DNA from: Chlorella sorokiniana
Taxonomy: Eukaryota; Chlorophyta; Trebouxiophyceae; Chlorellales; Chlorellaceae
Assembly: GCA_025917655.1 (NCBI GenBank)
Contig: CP084610.1
Span: 2,108,001-2,172,000 of the forward strand
Direction of reading: 5' to 3'
DNA: 64,000 nt
Shown here: piece after piece, positions 12,135 to 22,800 of the stretch
Numbering within the stretch: the stretch's first letter is position 1
How the letters are laid out: each line of letters opens with the position of its first letter
The notes under the pieces: generated by a model
What the model was told of the DNA's origin: nothing
Database searches by the model: none
What the model saw: only the letters and a program-made list of their open reading frames with translations
Program-made: the position numbers and the translations under genes

Positions 12135-13384
12135 TCACACCTGCGCCACAGCCTCGATGCCAAAGGAAGCCAGGTAGTCCTGCAGGGCCTTCTTGGGCAT
12201 GGCGCCCTCGCTCTGGCTCCCCTCCACCACCTGGCCGCCCTTGAACAGCAGGAAGCAGGGCAGCCCGTACACCTGCCCAGCGGGAGGGAGGGGGGAGGAT
12301 GGGGTCGGGTTGGACTGGGAATGAAATGGGTGGCAACAATACGATTGGGTGTAGGGGTGGGGGGACAGCATGGCTGCTGCAGAATCGGCGGGGCTGACGG
12401 AGGCAGAGCGCTTGCAGCGGCTGCGCCGATGATGCCACGAGCGCTCGTGCAGCGACAGTTGGCTCCATCCGCAGGGCCTGATTTCAGTGCATCGGCGTGC
12501 CTCCCCATCCCCTGTACCGCCATGTGGTTCACCTTGTACTTCTCCACGAAATCGGGGTTGGGGTCAGCCTCGATCTTCACCACCTTCAGCACCCCGCATA
12601 CTCCTGCACAGGGCGGCGGCGGCGACGGCGGCGGCGGCGGCGGCCAGGCACGCGGAGCGCGGTCAGCGACGTGGGCGGCTCACGACGCACAGATGCAAGC
12701 CAGAGAGGGAGGCTGGGTGGCAGGCCGCAGGACCTGCCCGCCGCCGTGCGCGCTGCATGCGCACCGATGCCGGCTGCCGTGGAACAACAGCGATATAAAC
12801 ACAAGCAGCAGGGGGCGGCGCACCTTCTCGGCCCAGACCATCAGGGGTGCCATGAGCTTGCAGGGTCCACACCAGTGGGCCCACACATCAACCAGCACCG
12901 GCAGCTCAGACTGCGGCAGGAAGGGGAAGGAGGCGGGGGTGGGAGGCTTGCAAGAAAGGGCTCGAGGCGGCGTGGCAGCCGCCGCGGCTGGCGTGCTGTG
13001 TGCAGCTGTTGACGCTGCACCCGGCTGGCCAGGTCGCGTGTGCATTCCCATGCAGAGGTAAACAGGAGGGCGGCCTTGCTGTGAACTGCGCTGAAACAGC
13101 TGCGTTGGGTGCAGCGCTCGCAGGACGCTCCCGGAACCTGCGGCGGCAGCACCCACCTGCAGCACCTCCTGCTCAAAGTTGTCCTCAGTCACATCCAGCA
13201 CTGCCCGCACAACGACTGCTCTGCGACGGGCCACCAAGCGTGCGCTGCTGCTGCTGCTGCCGCTGCATGGCGAGCGCCGCAGGAGCGCCGCTGCCGGGCG
13301 GGCGCGGCCCGCCGCTGGCGCTGCCGAACGCCTGCTGCTTGCGCTGGGGGCGCAGGAGGCGGTGCTGAAGGCGACAGAGGCCAT
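12135..13384 (-). CDS. Plastid-targeted thioredoxin
   Basis: Four exons on the minus strand: 13384-13157, 12910-12824, about 12606-12533 and 12272-12135. The first encodes a serine/alanine/arginine-rich leader (MASVAFSTASCAPSASSRRS...) with the look of a chloroplast transit peptide. The mature part has the canonical redox motif WCGPC within VLVDVWAHWCGPCKLMAPL, then VVKIEADPNPDFVEKYKV, and a YGLPCFLLFKGG block that keeps the cis-proline region (LPC in place of the usual TP). It ends LQDYLASFGIEAVAQV. The protein would reduce disulphides of plastid targets. Exon 3 lacks one base in a run of four Gs near 12595. The gene is head-to-head with the DUF3007 plastid gene, 412 bases apart. The subtype (m, x, y or other) could not be fixed. 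Confidence 0.88.
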
Positions 13385-13796
13385 GATTGCTGCTTGCACG
13401 GACTCCTGGTGGCGGCGGAAGCTTGTGGGAGACTCCCTGGAGAGGAGTCGGTGCAGCGGCGGCTTCTGAAAGGTCTGGGTGCGTGACTCGGCTGGGAGCA
13501 GGAGCGTTTCGCTAAAGGAAACCTAGAACGGGATGTCTGGCACTTTGGGTCGCGGCACACAGGAGGGACTGTCATCGTCGTCTCACGTGGCGGTCGACTA
13601 AGAAAGGGAGACAAATGCGGTCTCCTTACCGCTGACATCAGATGCATTGAGTGCATATAACGATCGAAAAGGCTCGCAAGCCCGCCCGCCGGCTCCCGCT
13701 TCCGCTGGCCACTGTCCTTCACTCTACCTTGCCGTCGTTTTACCTTTTCGTCGGGCATTATCATTCGGACCTACACCCGTAAACTATAGCACGACA
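13385..13796. promoter_or_regulatory. Bidirectional promoter between two plastid-protein genes
   Basis: Only 412 bases separate the divergent start codons of the thioredoxin and DUF3007 genes, so the two promoters must overlap or lie close together. The stretch at 13620-13680 and 13730-13795 is AT-richer than the flanks. No specific element was identified. Confidence 0.55.
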
Positions 13797-15333
13797 ATGA
13801 GCATCACCCTCGCAGCCTGCCCGGCCCTTGGGTTGAGCGCCGCTCGGTGCCAGCAGCAGCAACCGCGGACAGCCGTGATGCAGCTCGCCCTGCGCCCCTG
13901 TGGATTTCGACGGGCCGCGCTTGGCGCAGCGGTGCCCGCTGGCGGGCACCGGCGGATGACGCTGGCGGCGCGTGCAGAGGGCGGCAGCGGCGGTCAGCCC
14001 CAGGTGTGCTCTGCCCTGCTGTACAGATGGGAGGCAGGGAACAAAGGCATGCATGGCTGTAGGTGCACGCATTTTATCCCGCAACAGTGCACCTCCGCCC
14101 TCTGGCCTCTCGCAAACCTTTTTCTTCTCATTCTCGGCCCCCCGGCGCCACTTTCTCACCTCCTGCAGCGCCCAACCGAGTTTGGCTACAACCGCAAGGA
14201 TGTGCTGCTGATTGGTGGCGGCCTCATCGGCGCGGGTTTCGGGCTCTACTACGGGCTGCAGGCCACGGGGATGGAGCCAGGCATGGCCGGCAACTGGGCG
14301 CAGGTGCGGGGCAGTGCTCGGGCGGGTCCCTGTCACCTCGCTCAGCGGCATGAGGCAGTGCTGTTGAGTGAGGCCCCTGCAGCTGCCTCACTGCGCCTAG
14401 CGACTGGGGCGGCCACTGTTCCAGCCAGGCCAGGCAGCACGGTGCAGGCCGCCCTGGTCCCCTTGTGTGAGCTGCGTGGTTGTGGAGACGGATGCCAGCT
14501 CCTGTGGCCCTGTGCCTGTTTCCCTGCGTGAAATCACACACATTGGATCCTCTGTTTGTCTCCTCCACCCCCAGCTCATCATCTTTCTGGGGCTCACCTT
14601 TGGCTGGGTGGGCTCCTACCTGTACCGCGTCGCCACCAAGGTGAGCGTACCTTGCTTGTACTGCCATACTGCACGTTTGTGTACCTCAGGGGCGTGGTAA
14701 TTGAGGCTTGACAAGAAACGCGGCAATCAGCCGGCTTCTGCCAAAGAAGACCCTTGGGTGTCACGCTTGTGTGCCTCCCGCAACCCAGGCTGGCGGTTTG
14801 CCAGGGTTTGTGCTTGCCCACCCTCACCCCCCTGCTCACGCACTCTTGCGCTGTGCCTGCACCGTACCGTACCGCAGCAAATGACGTACGTGAAGCAGCT
14901 GGAGGACTACGAGGAAGCTGTGATGCGCAAGAGGCTGGAGGAGATGCCGGAGGCGGGTGGGTGTGCCGCGGCCTGTTCCCCCGCAAAGTCTGCTGCATAA
15001 TGTTCTCCTGGTGCCTTTGTGGGAAGTGTGCTTGTGGAAACGGGGGGCTCAGGGGTGGAGGGGGCAAGCGATATTTGTTGCACACGAGCTGTGGAAAGTG
15101 GACGCAACGGAAGCCAGTTCCGATTTTGGTCGTGCCGCTCGCCAGCATCCCCCCCCACCCACCCACCCACCACACCCAAGCGCTGCATCGCTCGCTAAGC
15201 CTGCCACGGCTGCCGCTCTCCGCTGCTTGATGCAGAGATGGAGCGGGTCATGGCAGAGGTGGAGGCGGAGAAGGCGGCGAGGCGCGCCCGCCAGACCGGC
15301 AGCGGCGGCGGTGGCAGCGGCTCCAGCAGCTGA
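13797..15333 (+). CDS. DUF3007 plastid membrane protein
   Basis: Five exons, 13797-14003, 14169-14303, 14575-14640, 14878-14956 and 15236-15333, join in frame without correction. The leader MSITLAACPALGLSAARC and the following arginine-rich segment look like a transit peptide. The mature protein begins FGYNRKDVLLIGGGLIGAG and has two transmembrane helices, around LIGGGLIGAGFGLYYGLQ and LIIFLGLTFGWVGSYLYR. It then has the family signature QMTYVKQLEDYEEAVMRKR and a charged coiled tail with a glycine/serine-rich end. DUF3007 proteins are shared by cyanobacteria, algae and plants and are thought to sit in thylakoids; as far as I recall no activity is established. The conserved DVLLIG...GLYYGLQ and DYEEAVM blocks make the family call firm. 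Confidence 0.9.
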
Positions 15334-16810
15334 GTGCGGGGGTGCTTGGCCCCAGGGCAGCACTCTGTTTTGCTTGTTCTCATGTACTTTTTGCGTTTTT
15401 GCTCGAGAATTCTGCCGAGGTTACAAAGCTACCGGGATGCGACGGCCAAGGACTTTGGGGGCGCCTGTTGTGGCCACAGGCGGCGCTTGCTAGCGGCAGA
15501 ATGGCAGCATGCAGGGAACTGTCTCTTGGCAGGGTCCCTGTGAGCTAGCACACTTTGGTGAATTTGCTGCATCCACTTCACAATTTGCCACCCACCAGGA
15601 CAGACACCCATATGATTTGGAGTCATCGACCGAGGCGGCAGCCTGCTGTGGTGGGAGCGCAGCACAGCGCAGCGTGCCTGCTCGACCTTGCCCATCGGCT
15701 CTTCCTCCGCATCGTCTCCGTCTATTCGGAAAGAAACATTCAAGAGCATCGCGAATAAGTTCATGAAGCGACGAGAATATTGTAGGAACCGCGTGAAGCG
15801 TGCATGAAGGCGTGCCAGCCTGGCCGGCCAGCTAGAAAGCACGGCAGCCCCGGGTACAAAACCCCCTCCCACCTCCATTTCCGCTATTTGTAAAGATGGT
15901 TTCGGCGTGCCTGTACCGCTTGCTGACGAGAATCGGTGTGTTCAAGACCAAAGATGATCAAACTTGTGAGGAACAGGGTGCCCCATGCGAGGGATGGGTC
16001 AGGGATGGGATGGGGGTGCGCCAGCTGGCGCCCCCAGGGACGCAGACTTGGCGCTACTGGTTGGCGTCCTGGATGATTGGGAGGAAAGATCTGCGGCCGA
16101 AAGCCTGCTTTGGATCAGCTGGGGGAAGGATCAATGCAGCGAATGCAGTGAACCTGAGGAAGAGGTGGCTGAATGCTCGGGTGGATCGGATGACGAGCGG
16201 GTGGCGCCCAGCGCTGCACCAACTGGCCCGGCGGCGGACCTGTGGCTTTGGCGCCAAGGGGGTTGACACCAAAGAAAGCAATGACTCGTGACACAGCCAC
16301 GAAAAACAACAAAAAATGATCAGAGGGAAACGGCTTCCAACCTCTTTCTTCTCCCATCCCTCACGCTGCCCCCTGGCACGCTCTCGGGCAGTCGCCTTTT
16401 CTTCCTGCCCAGGGGTGCCACGCATGCTGTGCGCATTTTCATGGGAGATCATGGGGGCGCTATTCCAGAGGAAGCTAAGCAGAAGATAGCTGGCATGGCA
16501 GGTTTGGCCAAGGGCGCCAGGCACGTGGCGACGACTGCTGCGGATGGCGGCGCTCTCGGCTCGCACAGAGGCCAGCAGCTGCAGCCGTCATCAGCCAATC
16601 CACGGGCCACCGCCACTCGAGCTCATCCGAGTTCAATGCGCTCGGGGTGCGGGCTGCAAAAAGGGGCGAGAAACCACGTAAAAGCTGGTCGGGCAGCGGA
16701 GCGACGGAATGAGGAGTGCACCTCTCGCGCACGTTGCAATCGACAGAGGAGCGGCAGCTGACCGGCGCGGGCTGCAAGTGTGCAGCACGCCGCCCGCAGC
16801 CAGCGCTCAC
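15334..16810. other. Intergenic 3' region after the DUF3007 gene
   Basis: This stretch includes the 3' untranslated region of the DUF3007 gene. A TGTAA motif, the usual green-algal polyadenylation signal, occurs near 15889. The distal end of the coiled-coil gene on the minus strand may extend down to about 16475. A possible small plus-strand gene at 15896-16266 is listed separately. Confidence 0.45.
15896..16266 (+). CDS. Possible small hypothetical protein
   Basis: An open frame begins MVSACLYRLLTRIGVFKTKDD. If one base is missing near 16030, as is common in this window, it would pass into a leucine/glutamate-rich frame (DADLALLVGVLDDWEERS...CSECSEPEEEVAECSGG) ending at 16266. The acidic, cysteine-containing composition differs from GC-rich noise, but I recognise no family and there is no splice or neighbour support. 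Confidence 0.22.
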
Positions 16811-19413
16811 CCGGTTTTTCTTCTTCTTGGTGCTCACTGGGACGCCGGAGGAGCCTGTGGGCTGCGCCACCACAAAAACAAAAGACAACATAGTGACTCC
16901 AGCAGCAGCGCGAAAAGGGGTGACTGAATCCAGCAGCAACTTGGGACAAGCAGCCGGCAGCACCAGCGCTGGACCTCACGAGCCTCTGGGCAAGAACACC
17001 GCAGTGACGTGGAGCACACACCCTCACCTTGGCCCGGGACCGCCGCAGGCCCAGCAGCGGCAGGCCAAATGCGACCAGCGGCACGACGAACGCGGCGTAC
17101 ACCTGGAGGGGCCAGGGGCCAGGGGGCCACGTGGGCTGGGACAGACCACGCGCAGGCACAGCAAACACGCAGGGCACGCAGCCTTGCCCTGCTTGAACGG
17201 GTGCTGTGCCCAGGCCATGCAAAGCAAAGGTGTAAAAGCACTGGGAGTGTAGGTTGGATGTCCAAGGCCCTGAATCTGGCGGGCAGCAGGTCTCACAATG
17301 TAGGTGACGTATGGGCGGCGGGCCAGCGCCGCCGTGTTGTTGCTCTTGGCGAGCACCCTGCAGCGCTCATGGGAGGGGGCTGGTGGTCGCGGGGCAGGCA
17401 GGCAGGGCAGGGCAGGGCGGCAGCGGCAGCGGCCCTCATTGCTGCTGCTCTGCCCATGCTGCCCGCAAGCACACTTGAATGCACTCTGCATGGAAGTGAA
17501 CTAGAACGTGATCGAATCGAAGTAAACTAGAACAGAATCAAGCAGGCGGCGCACCTGATCAGCAGCTCCTCCAGCTCCGTCAGCACCTGGCTCGCCACGG
17601 CGGCGCCGCGCGCCGCGCCGCCGCCGCCTCGACCGCCGGCCGCACCTTGGCCACAGCCTCCGAGTGCCAGGCCGCCAGCGCGGCCTTGCTCACAGCAGAC
17701 GCCGCGGCGGAGCCGTGCTTGGCGGCGGCGGCGGCCGCGGAGGCCACGGCGGCGCGGGCCTTGGGCCAGCTGTCGCCAGCGCGCGCCTCGATGGCGGCGT
17801 TCAGCTGTGAGGCCTTGTGCTGGGCCAGGGCGAGGCCCGCGTCCAGGGCCGGGCGTCCATGCACCTGCCACGCCTGCTGGGCCGACCTGCTGCCCTGCTC
17901 AGGGGAAGCGCCAGGGGAGGAAGGGGGACGTGGTGGTGGTGTGAGGGCACACCGGCGGATGCACTGGCGCTGCTTCAGCCGAGCAGCCATGCATAGAACA
18001 GTAGAACAGTCAAGGGGCGGAGCCAGGGCGGGGGGTGCAACGGTCAAAAATGTACTGCCTCGCACCTGCGCAGCGTACTGCCTGGCCAGCCCCCCGCCTG
18101 CGCCAGCGCGGGCGCCACGCTGGTGGCGGCCCACGGCGGCAGCCACGCAGACTCCAGCGCCGCAGCGCGCTTCTTGGCCTCCACCAGCGCGGCTTCCAGC
18201 TCGGAGCGGGCGGCGGCGCAGGCCTGGGCGGCGGCGGCAGCTTCCTGCACAGCAGGGGGGCAGGCGGAGGAGGTGGTGCAGGTGGAGAGGTGGGGCGGGA
18301 GCAAAGCGGATGGCGCAGCGTGCTGCCATGCATTCGCCAGCTGGGACGAAACTCGTCAACACACGCAGCCCAGCATGCAAGCCTGTCTGTGCTGCCCCAC
18401 CTCGGCCCCCTTGCGCAGGCCCTCCTGCTCCTGCTTGTGGCGCCCCAGCTGGCTGTCGCACTGCGTCCGCTCGTCGCCGGCCCGCGCCAGCTCAGCCTCC
18501 GCCGCCTCCAGCTTGGCGGCCGCCTCGGCCACGCGTGCCTCGGCGGCCTCGGCGGGCCTGCGCCCAGCGGGCAGGGGAGTGCGTGTGGGGTGAGTGTGGA
18601 GGCTACAGCTTCGGGCGGCCAACGGAGATGTGCGGACACAGCTGGGATGCTTGAAAACCGCATCACTGCCTGCAGCACTGGCGAAAGGGCGCCGGTCTTG
18701 AGGCCCCACGACAGGGACAGAGGCGGGGGCCCCGCACCTGCAGCCGCTGGCGCTCCTGCTCGATTGAGGCGGCGTCCGGGCGGCCGCCAGCGCCGCCTTA
18801 GCCTCCTCCAGCTGCGCGGACAGCCCCTGGGAAGCAGCGGCGCTGCTGGCCAGCGACGCCTCGGCCTGCAGTGAGAGCCAGGGAGGAGGAAGAACGTGGT
18901 TGGGTGGGTTGCAGGCGGGACTGTGCGAAACGGGGGGGGAAGCGGGGGCCACAAGTGCCGCCCGCTGCTGAGCACCTTTTCTGCCCTGCAGGCAGCGCCA
19001 TGGGCAGTGAAACATGCCTCCCTTGCAGCAAACAACCTGCTGCAGCTTCTCCTTGAGGGCGGCAGCCTCCTCGCGCAGCCCAGCCGCCTCCTGGGTGCAG
19101 CTGCCGCGCCGACTCGGCGGCAGCCAGCTTGGACTGGAGGTCGGTCAGCTGGCTGCGCAGGGCAGCCAGCGGAGCATCACACTGCAACGGGAGCAAGCAC
19201 AGCGCCCAGGCGTGGTGGGTGCACGCGTTGGCTTGCACGGAGGAGACGGCGGCGTGCGGGGCGCGGCCGCACGATCGCAGCAACCGCCTGCAGGCCCACA
19301 GTCGCCGCCCGTGCGGTTTGAATTCCTCGGCTTCATACCTCGGTGGATTCCTGGGCCACAGCACAGGCGGCAGAAGCCAGCAAGAGCAAGGAGATCAGCA
19401 GAGAGCTGCGCAT
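16811..19413 (-). CDS. ER membrane coiled-coil protein, plant 'myosin heavy chain-related' family
   Basis: Exon 1 (19413-19339) encodes a signal peptide (MRSSLLISLLLLASAACA). Exons at about 19184-19030, 18868-18738, 18560-18402 and 18245-18077 encode a long alanine/glutamate-rich coiled coil (AALRSQLTDLQSKLAAAES, LEAAEAELARAGDERTQ, SELEAALVEAKKRAAALES). Exon 17894-17555 carries WLPPW just upstream and WQVHGRPALDAGLALAQHKA. Exons 17357-17297 and 17102-17028 give a transmembrane segment (VYAAFVVPLVAFGLPLLGL). Exon 16861-16811 gives a basic tail ending KKKKNR. The order signal peptide, coiled coil, WLPPW, HGKPAL-like block, membrane anchor, basic tail matches Arabidopsis AT2G24420/AT4G31340 as I remember them. 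The role in those plants is not established to my knowledge. One-base breaks occur near 19100, 18770 and 17620. The true stop may lie beyond 16811. Confidence 0.72.
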
Positions 19414-19811
19414 GGCGATCGATGTCAGGCACAAGCTTGCAGACGAATCGAGGTGGGATCGAACCAAATGTTGTCGTGTCTTGCCGCACAAGGACTCTGT
19501 GAAAAGAGATGTCCGAGGGCACTTGAGGAGGCAAAGCCAGGGGGCTGCCCGTGTGGTCACACCCGCCCTCAAACTCCCCGATAAACCAGCCAGCACCCTG
19601 CGCTGCTGCCCAGCCCTCTTCACAGCATCCAGGGGTTTCGAGCTGGCGAAGCACTCTCAGCAGGCTGCCTGTCTGTCGCGCTGTGGGCCTTTGCCCCAGC
19701 CAAGCGCATCCCATGCATTTCTTGTGTAGCCGATGATAGTTCAGCGATACACCATGTGCCCCAGCGGGCCCCGTTTGTGATCGTCGGTGCGGAGATTGAA
19801 CTGCCGCGGAA
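19414..19811. promoter_or_regulatory. Divergent promoter between the coiled-coil gene and the TopBP1-like gene
   Basis: The 398 bases between two head-to-head starts hold both promoters and 5' leaders. No specific element was recognised. Confidence 0.5.
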
Positions 19812-22800
19812 ATGGCCGACTTGCTGGGAGGAAGATGGGTTCTGGTAACCGCTGTGAGGTCTCAGGAGCGAGAACAGGTCACAAAAAATGTGGAGCAGTG
19901 CGGCGGCGTGGTGGTGACCAGCTTTTCGGCCAAGGACCCTCCACACCTGGTGGTTACCCGCTCCGCACGCTCACCCAAGTACCGAGGCCTGCTGCGGGCC
20001 CACCCCACACCCCAGCGGTCACCCCAGAATGGCTTGCCGCCAGCCTGCAGGCAAGCCGCCACCGCCAGCTGCGTCGCAAACTGCGCTTGCCGCTGTCTGT
20101 CGCCGCACCCTTGCCCTTTCACATGCATGTATGCCGATTATCTCACCGGCCTGGCACCCAAGCACCCCTCCAGCCCTGCGCCCTCGTGCTGCCACCGACG
20201 TTGCCAGCACGCATCGCAGCTGTTGCATTTCGCATCCCATCGCTCCTGCCCTCGCAGGCGGGCCAGCTGCTGCCGTACGACAGCCACCGCGTGGGCCCCT
20301 TCCTGGGCCTCGTCGTCTGCCTGTCTGGGCTGCTGGCGGCGGATAAGGCAACGCTGGCAGCGGTGGTCACTGCGGGCGGCGGCCTCCATTCTCCCGCTCT
20401 GGACAAGAAGTGCACACACCTTGTAGTGAACGCTCCAGAGGGCGCCAAGTACAAGTGCGTCGCTGCCTGCAACTGAAACCGACTGGAAACCGGATCGCTC
20501 ATTCGAAGCTGCGCTTGCGTGCGGCGCCTGAGCAGCCGAACCGCAGGCAGCGCGCCGCCGCGTGCGTTTGCCCTGCTGGGTGCGGCGAGGGCAGCCGGCC
20601 CCCATCCCCCGCCTCGTCCCCGCCAGCACCCAGCACCGCCGCTGTTCGCTCCGTGTGCGTGCGCTGCAGCTTCGCCGTGGAGAATAAAATCAGCACGGTT
20701 ACGACTCGCTGGGTGGAGGCGTGTGTGGAGGCGGGGCACTGCCAGGACGAGGCGCCGTATGCCACCGCGGCGGCGGCAGCCACCCCCGCCCCCGGCGTGC
20801 CTCGGTGCGCAGCGGCAGCTGCAGCCTGCCCACAGCCTGATGGACGAGGCCACCAGCCTGCTGGCGCCTGCCGGCAGCAGCGACGGGTCGGCGGTCCCGC
20901 CCTCGGCTCCGGCAGGCGACGGCACGGCTGCACCGCTGCGGCGAGCACCCAGCCGCCTGCAGCGCGGGCGCCAGCGCCGGCGATGCGCCGGCGTGGCCGG
21001 GCGACGCCGGCGCGCCCGCAGCTGCAGCTACCCTGCCGCCGCCGCCGCCGCACGCGCAGCAGGCCGCCGTCGACGCCGCTGAGCTGGATGCGCAGCTGGG
21101 CTGGGACGACTCCACGCCGCCCTTCCTGGACGCCGTGCGCCTGCTGCCGCTGGGCTGCACCCGGGGGAGCTGCGCGAGTGCCTGCAGCTGGTGCGCGCAG
21201 GCGCCGCCAAGCGCTTTGCCGACTGGCGCGACGACCTCAACCACCTCGTGGTGCGTCTCGCCGCTTTCGTGCATGCTGGTCTTCACCTTCCTGTGGGCTT
21301 TTCTATGTCTTTGCGGACTCCTGGCAGTGTATACGGGACCCCGCTGCTTCTGCGCTGGCGCCGCTGCGCGCGGTGCTGCATCGGCCTGCCCCTGGCACTA
21401 GTCAGATGCGTCGTGTGGTCGCCAGCCGACCCTCAACTTGCCATTATTTTTGCCGCGCCGCTGCTCCCGCAGGTGGGTTCTGACCTGGGTGCCGCCGAGG
21501 CGCTGCGTGCCCTCGACTTCCTGTCCACCCACCGCTCCTGCCTGCCCGTCAGCCTGGACTGGCTGCGCCAGGTGCGTTCGTGTGGGCGGGAGGGCTTGCG
21601 GCGTGCGGGTGTTGTGCGTGGGAGCAGCGAGCGTGAGGCGGGGAGGAGGGGTGGATGCGGTTGCTGGCTGAGACTCGGGTCGCCGATCGCTGGCAGGCCT
21701 GCATGCCAGCGCCCGATCGCCCGCCCTTCATGCCTCGCCGCCCACGTGCAAGGCGCACTGCGCGTCTGGCCGACTGTGCAATTCATTTTTGTCCTGCATG
21801 AACGCATTCCCCGCCTGTTGTCCCCTCAATGCCGGTACGCACCCTCCCGGCCCCTTAACCCGTTTGCAGAGCGTGGCAGCCCAGCGGCGCCTGCCCCCAG
21901 ACGGCTTCCTGGTGCCCACCTCCCGCCTGACCCAGCACAGGTGGCCTTCATCGCCGCACTCTGCAGCGCCCCTCCCTCCTCAGCACGCTCGTGCCGAGGC
22001 CTGACACTGCCTGCTGTCTGGACTGTCTGGAGTGCCTGCTGTCCCGCCGCTGCTTCGTTCACACCGGCAGGCAGGCCCACAGCATGGCTTCGCCGCATGC
22101 CGCTGCCTGCAGGCGCCGGGCACCGGCCCTGGAGAAGCTGGAGGCGGCGACGTCCAGGGGCGATCGTGTGGAGGCATCGATGGTGGCGGCGCACGCCGGC
22201 GACCTCTCCCAAGCCCCATCCAGCCAGCTGGTGGCGGGTGAGCCAGCGGCGGCTGCGCGCTGCGCCCTGGCCACGCTGCGCTGCGCTGCGCTGCCGCTGC
22301 ACTCTGGCAGGGCTGCTGCAGGTCACCTGAGGGCAGGCTGCCCGCGGTTGCGCACCAGCTTCTCCTTGCACGGCTGTAGAGTTGCTGTGGCCGACAGACT
22401 TGCTGGCCCCCCAGCACCCGTTGCTGCCCAGCCCAGCCCGGGTGCATGTGTTATACCCGCCCAGCCCGTTTCTGTTTAAACTGCCTCTGCAGCATTTGCT
22501 GCTCGTTTGCATCTCAACCCATCCCGACTCGCACCATCTGGCTTCCTGCCCATACCAAGTCTGCTTGCTGCAGCTGCCGCCCGTGCTTGGTGCAGACCAT
22601 CCACCCCTCCACCCCCCTGCCGCTCATCTCGGCCCTGCCGCCCAGCCACATCCACGCCCCTGCCTCGCTCGCTGCCCTGCAGGTGCGCTGTCGGGCTGCT
22701 ACTTCACTCTGGCGGCGGTGCGCGGCACGGAAGACGAGGCGCGCGCGCTGGCCCTCATCCGCGAGAGCGGCGGCCGCGTCTTCACGGACACCACGCTGCA

